Shown: in pieces, positions 1 through 5,302 of the stretch
Numbering within the stretch: position 1 is the stretch's first letter
How the letters are laid out: every line of letters starts with the position of its first letter
Origin: Bacteriovoracaceae bacterium UBA2394
Lineage (GTDB): Bacteria; Bdellovibrionota; UBA2394
DNA length: 8,669 nt
Direction: 5' to 3'
Assembly (NCBI GenBank): GCA_002343335.1
Contig: DDSI01000080.1
Location: 1 to 8,669, forward strand
Notes under the pieces: model-generated
What the model saw: the letters and a program-made list of their open reading frames with translations, nothing else
What the model was told of the DNA's origin: nothing
Databases searched by the model: none
Made by a program: the position numbers and the translations under genes

Positions 1-360
1 CCATTGCTTCGTAGAATTAATTTTCACAAGCGGGCTCGTCACAGGCATTACAATTTTGGCGTGAATACCTAAACGTTGAGCATGAAAGGCCACCCCCTGT
101 GCATGGTTTCCAGCAGAAGCGGCAATGACTCCGACTTTTTTTATGTGCGCAGGATTATTTTCTAGGAGCGTTTGAAATTTATTTAGTGCGCCACGAACTT
201 TAAATGATCCTGTGTACTGTAAATTCTCGGCTTTGAAATAAATCGGAAACTTCGAGCCCACTCTTTTTTCAAAAAGTTCGGAGCGAAAAATGGGTGTGCG
301 TCTTGTATGCGGCGCAATTCTTGTCGCGGCTTTTTCAATCGATTCAACGGAAAGGCTCAT
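1..360 (-). CDS. threonine/serine dehydratase, PLP-dependent (N-terminal part, cut by window edge)
   Basis: This is the first 120 codons of a fold-type II PLP enzyme that converts threonine (or serine) to a 2-oxoacid and ammonia in the cytoplasm. Residues 51-58 read GSFKVRGA, so K54 is the expected Schiff-base lysine. Residues 82-89 read SAGNHAQG, the asparagine-containing phosphate/cofactor loop of the family. The opening (IEKAATRIAPHTRRTPI) and TGSFKVRGALNKF resemble the TdcB/serine-racemase branch more than long biosynthetic IlvA, which usually has HSFKLRGA. The C-terminal half lies outside the window, so the presence of an ACT regulatory domain, and thus catabolic versus isoleucine-biosynthetic role, cannot be judged. 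The ATG overlaps the stop of the upstream TPR gene as ATGA, implying co-transcription and translational coupling. There is no strong Shine-Dalgarno. Family assignment is secure; exact substrate is not. Confidence 0.9.
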   Translation of the reverse strand, partial: MSLSVESIEKAATRIAPHTRRTPIFRSELFEKRVGSKFPIYFKAENLQYTGSFKVRGALNKFQTLLENNPAHIKKVGVIAASAGNHAQGVAFHAQRLGIHAKIVMPVTSPLVKINSTKQW

Positions 361-1325
361 GAAGCAACTTCTACCGCAGCCTCCCCCTGAAGTCTCTTCA
401 AACAGGGCCAAACATCGCTGGAATGAACTGCAAATCTTTCAAAAATCTCTTCGGATTCCAGCCCTAAAATTTGCCGCTTATGGGCGACATACCAACATAC
501 AGCCGCCGCCCAACGGTAGGGCGAGGACACCTCAGTAAGAGGCCGGTCAACCATCTTTAGACAATGCTCCACCCAAAATTCTTCCGCTAACTTAAGATCC
601 AATAAGCTAAAAGGATCCCCATCCGCTTTCATTCCTCGGCGAAGAATCTTCAAAACCATTCCTTCGAAAGTGGTTTCCAGCTGGCTTTCACATTCCTGCA
701 GTAAATTAAAAAGGCGCATGGAATGAGGAGTCGATTTCTGCATTTTTTTCAAAAGCGCCCACGCCTGTACGTATAGATTGCTCTCCATGTATACACGAAC
801 CAGCGTCCACTTTCCCTCCCGTGACTTGGGCGCCAATTCCAACGCTCTTTCGGAATATTTTTTTGCTTCCTCTTTGCGACCCATCATCAATAGCACCCAG
901 GCATACTGACGAAGATAGGTCGTATTTTTGGGTTGGAGCTGAATCGCTTTCTCAAACTGGGTTTTTGCGACCCGCCAGTGGCCACTCGTTAAATACGCTC
1001 GACCATAAGCCTCATAATAACGAGGCTCCGAGGAGTTCAATCGAATCGAGTATTTCAAGTGATACATCGACTTGGAAGTATCCTTAAGTCCACGATGAGC
1101 CATCCCTAAGCGGTAGTGGACATCCGCCAACTGAGCGACGTCCACTTCTTCTGTTCGCGCGGTCTTCGTCAAACGACGAAGAAAGAGGCTCAAATAATGC
1201 GCCGCTTCCCGAAACTCCCGCTTCTTCTCAAACTCCATGGCTTTCAGATTCAACCAATGAGTCAACTTAATGGTTTGTGCTGCTTCCATCTTCACGATCG
1301 AGATCAAATTGGCTCGCTTGGGCAA
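357..1325 (-). CDS. TPR-repeat protein with C-terminal helical domain
   Basis: This is a predicted cytoplasmic protein of up to 322 aa with no signal peptide. Tetratricopeptide repeats are visible at about residues 68-101, 102-135 (AYGRAYLTSGHWRVAKTQFE, then a helix ending in LQP), 136-168 (AWVLLMMGRKEEAKKYSERA) and a weaker one at 169-202. The C-terminal 240-312 segment is non-TPR and helical, with a tryptophan-rich stretch (SPYRWAAAVCWYVAHKR) followed by what could be a helix-turn-helix (EEIFERFAVHSSDVWPCLKR). That reading is tentative. TPRs mediate protein-protein contacts; the partner is unknown. The longest frame opens with TTG just after an in-frame TGA. GTG at residue 11 or ATG at residue 13 (position 1289) is equally possible, and no good Shine-Dalgarno decides it. 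The stop overlaps the dehydratase start by four bases. It is transcribed divergently from the Hsp70 gene. Confidence 0.85.
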   Translation of the reverse strand: MPKRANLISIVKMEAAQTIKLTHWLNLKAMEFEKKREFREAAHYLSLFLRRLTKTARTEEVDVAQLADVHYRLGMAHRGLKDTSKSMYHLKYSIRLNSSEPRYYEAYGRAYLTSGHWRVAKTQFEKAIQLQPKNTTYLRQYAWVLLMMGRKEEAKKYSERALELAPKSREGKWTLVRVYMESNLYVQAWALLKKMQKSTPHSMRLFNLLQECESQLETTFEGMVLKILRRGMKADGDPFSLLDLKLAEEFWVEHCLKMVDRPLTEVSSPYRWAAAVCWYVAHKRQILGLESEEIFERFAVHSSDVWPCLKRLQGEAAVEVAS

Positions 1326-1431
1326 ACTTGGTCAACAATTTCCTCACGGCTCTGCAGCAACTTCCTTGCAGAATTTTTATCTTAACGTTTACGCACGGCT
1401 GTCATGCTGCGACTTTTGGTAGACTAATTGC
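1326..1431. other. divergent intergenic region between TPR and Hsp70 genes
   Basis: These 106 bp must hold the promoters of both divergent transcription units. No CIRCE repeat (TTAGCACTC-N9-GAGTGCTAA) is visible, so HrcA control of the Hsp70 gene is not suggested, and no sigma-32 type CCCCAT -10 is apparent. On the minus strand, ATGACA (one mismatch from TTGACA) is followed 15 bp later by TAAGAT. This is a weak promoter candidate for the TPR gene with suboptimal spacing. The plus-strand candidate is listed separately. Confidence 0.4.
1417..1431 (+). promoter_or_regulatory. possible extended -10 promoter of the Hsp70 gene
   Basis: TG at 1417-1418, one base, then TAGACT at 1420-1425 fits an extended -10 (TGnTAnAnT-like, four of six hexamer matches). 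A start site about seven bases downstream would fall on or next to the ATG at 1432, which would make the mRNA leaderless. In agreement, no Shine-Dalgarno-like purine run precedes this ATG. No convincing -35 hexamer is seen at the expected distance. Sequence inspection only. Confidence 0.3.
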
Positions 1432-3450
1432 ATGGGGATTGCAGTTGGGATCGATTTGGGGACGTCGAATTCTGCCGTTGCAGCATTCAAAAACGGAAAA
1501 CATCAAGTATTAGCGGATGATCGGAGCAATCGCCTCACGCCATCTGTCGTTTCATTTGGAAAAGATCAGAAAATTCTTGTAGGGCATGATGCCCGCACGC
1601 AAATGTTCACGAACGCAAAGCGGACTATTCACTCCATTAAGCGCTTGATCGGTCGAAAAATTTTCTCCGAAGAAGTTAAAAAGTCAGAAGTTCTGCTACC
1701 TTACAAATTAGTAGAGGGTGCAGATCAAAATGTTGCCATCGAAATCGATGGACAAGCCTATTCTCCTCAAGAAGTCTCCGCCTTCATTCTTCGTCACATG
1801 AAGGACATCGCAAGCCAACAGTTAGGAGGCGAAGTCACGGAAGCCGTTGTGACGGTTCCCGCACATTTTAATGATAATCAAAGACAAGCGACGAAAGACG
1901 CTTGTAGGATCGCCGGCCTCGATGCCATTCGAATTATCAATGAACCCACGGCGGCCGCGCTTGCCTACGGTTTTGGTAAGGGGCTGAAAGAGACCGTCGT
2001 CATTTACGACTTAGGAGGCGGAACCTTTGATCTTTCGGTTTTACGATTGAAGGACAAGGTATTTGAAGTGATCGCGACCGCCGGCGATACCTTTTTGGGC
2101 GGCGACGACTTCGACGACCGCATAATCGATCTATTAGCAGAGCATTTTCTGAAAGAGCGAAACGTCGATCTTCGAAAGATCCCGCAAGCTCTCCCTATGC
2201 TACGAACGCATGCCGAAAAAGCAAAACGCAAACTGAGCTATGCCGAGAAAACCGACATTTTCATTCCGAATATCGTTCAAGTGGACGGCGTGGCAGCGGA
2301 TTTGCAATTTGCTCTTTCACGTACGCAATTTGAAAGTGCCACTCGCGACTTAATACAACGAACCTTCGGGGTATGCGATGAAGCCCTTCGCATGGCTCAA
2401 TTGAAAGCTTCCGACCTCGATGCGATCATCTTGGTGGGCGGCCCGACGAAAATGTCAGTGATCTACGATGCCGTGAGTTCCTACTTCGGCAAACTCCCAC
2501 TTCGAGATTTGAATCCCGATGAAGTTGTCGCCATCGGCGCTTCCATTCAAGCGCAAACGCTTACGAGTTCCAATTCTCAAAAACAAGCACTGCTTTTAGA
2601 CGTGACTCCGCTCGACTTAGGGATCGCAACCGTTGGTGGATACACCGAAACCCTGATCGAATCTAACACGCCAATTCCCGCACAGGCTTCGAGACTATTT
2701 ACAACGACGCGAGACGATCAAGAAGCTGTGGATATTCGAATTTTTCAGGGAAAGAATCGTCGAGAAGATTCCTCCGCTCCTCTAGGAGAATTTCACTTTT
2801 CTGGCTTCAAAAAGGCTCCCGCCGGTGATGTGAGCATTGAAGTCTTTTTTGCAATCAACACCGATGGCATTGTGGAAGTAAGCGCGAAGGATCGTGAGAC
2901 AGGTAAAGAACAGAGCGTTCAAGTGAAACTCTCTGCTACGATGGACCAAGAAAAGCTGCGCACGAGCTCCTCTCGTTCCAAAGAACATCAAGAAGTTAAA
3001 CTGAAGCCCAGCGACACGTTGAAGAATACAACCAAAGTTGTGATGTGCCTTCCGAGCAAAGGGGGCATTGTCTATGAAGAGGGATTGATTCAAGACTTCA
3101 ATCCTCTTGCCGATGAATTTGTCTTGATCGATGAGCAGGGAAAATCTGAACCCAAGAGAATTCGAAGGTCGCAAGTCGAATGGGTTGCGACGCTTGAAGA
3201 TTTTGCAAACATTCCGCGTTACATTCAGGCTCTTACGGAAAAGCCAACGCAATTTCAAACGGCCCCCAAGGCGCAGCTTTATCAACTCACCTTTAAGGAT
3301 GGTAGCAATGTCTTTGGCCAAGCTAACGTTCCGGAAGTTCGAGAAGAAGGATTTTGGATCGAGCCCTATTTTTCCCAAGATCAGCTTCCTGGAAAAGTCT
3401 ATATCTACTCATCCATGATTAAAGATGCGACGCCGCTGAAACTGGCTTAA
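1432..3450 (+). CDS. Hsp70/DnaK-family chaperone with the lid replaced by two C-terminal beta modules
   Basis: This is a 672-aa ATP-dependent chaperone, probably cytoplasmic. The ATPase domain (about 1-380) keeps all key residues: D8 in GIDLGTSNS, K70 in IKRLIGR, P143 of the proline switch (TVPAHF), E171 in NEPTAAALAYG, DLGGGTFD with T198 and D200, and the adenosine motif ILVGGPTKM (333-341). The interdomain linker ALLLD and VTPLDLGI (386-398) follow. The substrate-binding beta domain runs to about 505 and ends in VEVSAKDRETGKEQ. Where DnaK has its helical lid, this protein has a short polar stretch (510-532) and then two degenerate copies of a roughly 55-residue beta-rich unit, at 533-590 and 614-670. 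I believe these belong to the DUF6982 group (pattern: F-x-DG-x-hydrophobic-x-G, then a hydrophobic strand), from memory. The ATG gives the expected DnaK N-terminus. It is probably co-transcribed with the J protein 19 bp downstream. It is unlikely to be the housekeeping dnaK, since lid and grpE are missing. Confidence 0.93.
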   Translation: MGIAVGIDLGTSNSAVAAFKNGKHQVLADDRSNRLTPSVVSFGKDQKILVGHDARTQMFTNAKRTIHSIKRLIGRKIFSEEVKKSEVLLPYKLVEGADQNVAIEIDGQAYSPQEVSAFILRHMKDIASQQLGGEVTEAVVTVPAHFNDNQRQATKDACRIAGLDAIRIINEPTAAALAYGFGKGLKETVVIYDLGGGTFDLSVLRLKDKVFEVIATAGDTFLGGDDFDDRIIDLLAEHFLKERNVDLRKIPQALPMLRTHAEKAKRKLSYAEKTDIFIPNIVQVDGVAADLQFALSRTQFESATRDLIQRTFGVCDEALRMAQLKASDLDAIILVGGPTKMSVIYDAVSSYFGKLPLRDLNPDEVVAIGASIQAQTLTSSNSQKQALLLDVTPLDLGIATVGGYTETLIESNTPIPAQASRLFTTTRDDQEAVDIRIFQGKNRREDSSAPLGEFHFSGFKKAPAGDVSIEVFFAINTDGIVEVSAKDRETGKEQSVQVKLSATMDQEKLRTSSSRSKEHQEVKLKPSDTLKNTTKVVMCLPSKGGIVYEEGLIQDFNPLADEFVLIDEQGKSEPKRIRRSQVEWVATLEDFANIPRYIQALTEKPTQFQTAPKAQLYQLTFKDGSNVFGQANVPEVREEGFWIEPYFSQDQLPGKVYIYSSMIKDATPLKLA

Positions 3451-3456
3451 CGTGAA

Positions 3457-3461
3457 AGAGG
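3457..3461 (+). promoter_or_regulatory. ribosome binding site deciding the GTG start of the J-protein gene
   Basis: AGAGG lies eight bases before the GTG at 3470, inside the short gap after the Hsp70 stop codon. It supports GTG as the true start rather than the internal ATG at codon 14. Confidence 0.6.
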
Positions 3462-3469
3462 TTTTGTAA

Positions 3470-4042
3470 GTGAATACGAAGTTACCCTCGAAAGAAGAAC
3501 TCGAAGCCATGGGAAGAATCATGGAAGGGCTTTCGTATTATCAAATTCTCAAAATATCGACGCTCGCATCGGACAACGACATTCGAGATGCGTTTCATCG
3601 AGAAGCGTATCTTTATCATCCAGATCGATTCTTTGGAATGAACGATGCAGAGGTTCTCGCTTCCTCTAAGAAAGTATATGGAAAAATTGTGGAGGCTTAT
3701 CGGACATTGACGAGCCGGACTAAACGCGAAGACTATGACAAGTCTCTACGAGGGAGCGAACTTCTCAGCTCCGTCGAGAAGAGCATCGAAAATGCACCGA
3801 TCGCCGAAAGCCGGGACTTAAATGAAATCACGGCCGTAAGAAAAAAAGAGAAGGGCGCTACGGTGAATTCCGCTATGAGATTCTTGAAGATGGCTCAAAG
3901 TGCCTTTTCAATGGGTGATCTAAATTCCGCCAAAATGAATATTCAAATTGCATTGAATGCCGATCCTACTGATCCCGATATCAACTACCTGAACCAGAAG
4001 ATACTGGCCGAAGTGAGCCGAAAGTCGAAGTCCTCGAAATAA
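3470..4042 (+). CDS. J-domain (DnaJ-like) co-chaperone with C-terminal TPR-like segment
   Basis: This is a 190-aa cytoplasmic protein. Residues 21-93 form a J domain: LSYYQILKIS (helix I), an amphipathic helix II ending in YLYHPDRF with the essential HPD at 50-52, helix III (KVYGKIVEAYRTL) and the closing KREDYDKSL. J domains stimulate ATP hydrolysis by Hsp70 through HPD, and the gene directly follows an Hsp70, so that protein is the obvious partner. A polar linker (94-130) leads to a helical hairpin at 134-168 (FLKMAQSAFSMGDLNSAKMN, then a helix ending in LNADP) that looks like a single TPR. There is no Gly/Phe region, zinc finger or DnaJ C-terminal substrate domain, so this is a type III J protein that likely targets its Hsp70 to a particular client or site. 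Its last 62 bp overlap the convergent lipoprotein gene. It starts with GTG behind AGAGG. Confidence 0.9.
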   Translation: MNTKLPSKEELEAMGRIMEGLSYYQILKISTLASDNDIRDAFHREAYLYHPDRFFGMNDAEVLASSKKVYGKIVEAYRTLTSRTKREDYDKSLRGSELLSSVEKSIENAPIAESRDLNEITAVRKKEKGATVNSAMRFLKMAQSAFSMGDLNSAKMNIQIALNADPTDPDINYLNQKILAEVSRKSKSSK

Positions 4043-4697
4043 TAACTCGGATGAGGTCGTAGGAACTTCCCAGTTCCAAATCTTGCACTTCATCCTGGAG
4101 ATTTGCTCCCCATTCGATAAGAGAAGCAGTTACAGGATGATGAACGGAATCATCCGGAAGAACCTCTTTTAGGTGGGCGAGCATTGAGATTTGAGACAAG
4201 GAAATTTTAAGAAACCACTTCTTTCGGGTTTGAAAGTCTTTGATCACTTCTTCGGGCGAGACACCCCGCAAATTGGCCTTAAAAAAATCCCTTTCAAGTT
4301 TGAGCAATGAATTCACTCTAAAGTCTTGGAAATATTTCAATGTCTCTGGAATTTTCTGATCAATCTCGTTTCGAATGCTTTGTTGCAGAGAATGATTTTG
4401 ATCTTGTTCAGCTTGATAATACTCTCTGAGCTGCAAATGGAGCTGATTATAACTGGCCGTCCAAAGTTGAATCGCTTGATCGAGTTGAGGGCCAATCTCC
4501 ACCTTCATTTGTTGGTAGCGCATGGCCTCGACGCTGGCCGAACAAGGCAAGAGCGGATTCGCCCGAACATCTTTTCCTTCGTGAGAGTTTGAATCCTCTG
4601 GCAGAGAATCCAAATAGGGCTCCTCCTTTTGACATCCGGTCAAAAAGGAAAAGGCGATGAACAACAGCGGCGATAGAAATTTAGTCCAACGTTTCAC
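3981..4697 (-). CDS. predicted lipoprotein, helical, unknown function
   Basis: A 238-aa product is predicted. From the GTG at 4697 the protein begins with a short basic stretch (MKRWTKF), a hydrophobic core (LSPLLFIAFSF) and the lipobox LTGC with the lipidated cysteine at residue 22. This is a normal-length type II signal peptide. An ATG exists 17 codons upstream (4748), but it would add an odd polar leader and would place the candidate promoter inside the gene, so I prefer the GTG. The mature part is polar and strongly helical (about 60-180, rich in Q, E, K, L), with a possible disulphide partner cysteine at 52. I recognise no family. The last 20 or so codons (RTSTFGSLRPVSSGSGS) overlap the 3' end of the J gene antisense and look like low-complexity tail sequence. 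It lies 97 bp downstream of the 167-aa exported protein in the same orientation and may be in that operon or have its own promoter. Confidence 0.75.
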   Translation of the reverse strand: MKRWTKFLSPLLFIAFSFLTGCQKEEPYLDSLPEDSNSHEGKDVRANPLLPCSASVEAMRYQQMKVEIGPQLDQAIQLWTASYNQLHLQLREYYQAEQDQNHSLQQSIRNEIDQKIPETLKYFQDFRVNSLLKLERDFFKANLRGVSPEEVIKDFQTRKKWFLKISLSQISMLAHLKEVLPDDSVHHPVTASLIEWGANLQDEVQDLELGSSYDLIRVIISRTSTFGSLRPVSSGSGS

Positions 4698-4715
4698 GGT
4701 CTCAATCCCGGAGGA

Positions 4716-4724
4716 TTTATAGCA
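4716..4724 (-). promoter_or_regulatory. possible extended -10 promoter for the 238-aa lipoprotein gene
   Basis: On the minus strand TGC is followed by TATAAA (plus-strand TTTATA at 4716-4721), a good extended -10. A start near 4709 would leave a leader of about 12 bases before the GTG at 4697. No clear -35 is seen. The element sits in one arm of the inverted repeat at 4718-4754. Confidence 0.35.
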
Positions 4725-4754
4725 CGTTTTCTGCCCTCTGTGGGGCATGCTATA
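4718..4754. repeat. interrupted inverted repeat between two minus-strand genes
   Basis: TATAGCA at 4718-4724 pairs perfectly with TGCTATA at 4748-4754, and TGCCC at 4732-4736 pairs with GGGCA at 4743-4747 around a six-base loop. On the right side the two arms are contiguous; on the left they are separated by seven bases, giving a 12-bp stem with a one-sided bulge. No T-tract follows on either strand, so it is not a standard Rho-independent terminator. It could be an operator overlapping the -10, an mRNA processing or end structure for the upstream gene, or chance. Confidence 0.5.
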
Positions 4755-4794
4755 GAAGTGGGAAACTCAAGTGAATTCAATAATTTACAAAGGA

Positions 4795-5298
4795 TTACGA
4801 CGCAGTATCTTCGGAGAGTTTTTTCACAATCTGAGAGGCGGACTGGCGGAGCAATTGCTTTTGAAGAGTTCCAGCCACATTCACAAGCAGAGAATGGCCA
4901 GAGATTTTTACATCCACGAATTTATTTACTCGTGGATGAGAAACGATTCGAATTCCAAGATCCCCGTTTTCTGAGTGATTAAATGTGGCAACCCAATCGC
5001 GCCCTTCTTTTTTCCAGTCACTCTTTAACGTCCACTTCGTCGAAGAAAATTTATTTCGAATTCGAGTGACTAGAATATCTTCCAATTTGATCTGCTCCGA
5101 TTTTGAAAGGGAGTTGAAATCATCCGTTCCCAACGCTTGAAGAGCGAAACCCTGCTTATCGAAATCGTTCAAGAATCGATCAATCGAAGAAGCAGGTACA
5201 GCTCCCTCGACGGGAGCTGTACCTGCGATCCAAAGTCCGAAATTCACTGCGAGGAGAATCAAGACCGGAGTAATGTATCTATGGAGCGCAAAATTCAT
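4795..5298 (-). CDS. small exported protein, possible MlaC-like fold
   Basis: A 167-aa product is predicted. The ATG at 5298 lies four bases after the stop of the 814-aa lipoprotein gene, behind the weak ribosome binding site AAAGAG, and gives a proper signal peptide: MNFALHRY, hydrophobic core 9-25, likely cleavage around residues 33-36 (VPA then SS). A longer frame reaching 5355 would add a basic leader inside the upstream gene and is less likely. The mature part has an N-terminal helical section (SIDRFLNDFDK, LSKSEQIKLEDILVTRIRNKF), a beta section (DWVATFNHSENGDLGIRIV), and VDVKISGHSLLVN followed by a C-terminal helix. This order and the DVxxxGxSL element recall MlaC/Ttg2D periplasmic lipid carriers, though it is shorter and diverged, so that is a suggestion only. 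Codons 25-36 are encoded by a perfect hairpin (see 5192-5226). Confidence 0.8.
   Translation of the reverse strand: MNFALHRYITPVLILLAVNFGLWIAGTAPVEGAVPASSIDRFLNDFDKQGFALQALGTDDFNSLSKSEQIKLEDILVTRIRNKFSSTKWTLKSDWKKEGRDWVATFNHSENGDLGIRIVSHPRVNKFVDVKISGHSLLVNVAGTLQKQLLRQSASQIVKKLSEDTAS
4911..4938. repeat. 9-bp perfect inverted repeat within the exported-protein gene
   Basis: CATCCACGA at 4911-4919 and TCGTGGATG at 4930-4938 are exact reverse complements around a ten-base A/T-rich loop. The repeat lies in codons for SHPRVNKFVDV. A stem of this size can arise by chance in a window this long. Confidence 0.5.
5192..5226. repeat. 15-bp perfect hairpin inside a coding sequence
   Basis: GCAGGTACAGCTCCC at 5192-5206 is the exact reverse complement of GGGAGCTGTACCTGC at 5212-5226, with a five-base loop (TCGAC). 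It spans codons 25-36 of the 167-aa exported protein (AGTAPVEGAVPA), at the end of the signal peptide. It would form a very stable mRNA stem on either strand. No T-tract follows on either strand, so it does not look like an intrinsic terminator. No second copy was noticed in the window. Confidence 0.9.
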
Positions 5299-5302
5299 AA
5301 GC

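Noticed and set aside
290..538. 82-codon plus-strand frame over the dehydratase/TPR junction
   Set aside because: The minus-strand genes here have clear motifs; this frame has none.
1163..1182. Eight-base inverted repeat TCTTCGTC-aaac-GACGAAGA in the TPR gene
   Set aside because: A stem of this size is expected by chance in several kilobases of coding DNA and nothing in the context supports a role.
1326..1431. Searched for CIRCE or sigma-32 heat-shock elements upstream of the Hsp70 gene
   Set aside because: No matching repeat or hexamers were seen.
2782..3378. 198-codon open frame antisense to the Hsp70 gene
   Set aside because: It lies wholly inside a clear coding sequence on the other strand, and its translation (basic, phenylalanine-rich, no motif) looks like a reverse-frame artefact.
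4062..4077. Six-base-pair stem-loop (GGAACT-TCCC-AGTTCC) 20 bp after the J-gene stop, considered as terminator
   Set aside because: The stem is short, there is no T-tract after it, and it is inside the coding region of the convergent lipoprotein gene.
4698..4748. ATG at 4748 as start of the 238-aa lipoprotein
   Set aside because: It would add 17 mostly polar residues before the signal peptide and put the start inside the inverted repeat, upstream of the candidate -10; the GTG at 4697 gives a normal-length lipoprotein signal.
4740..4982. Plus-strand open frames of 67-80 codons over the exported-protein gene
   Set aside because: They are antisense to the 167-aa gene, lack ribosome sites and show no protein features.
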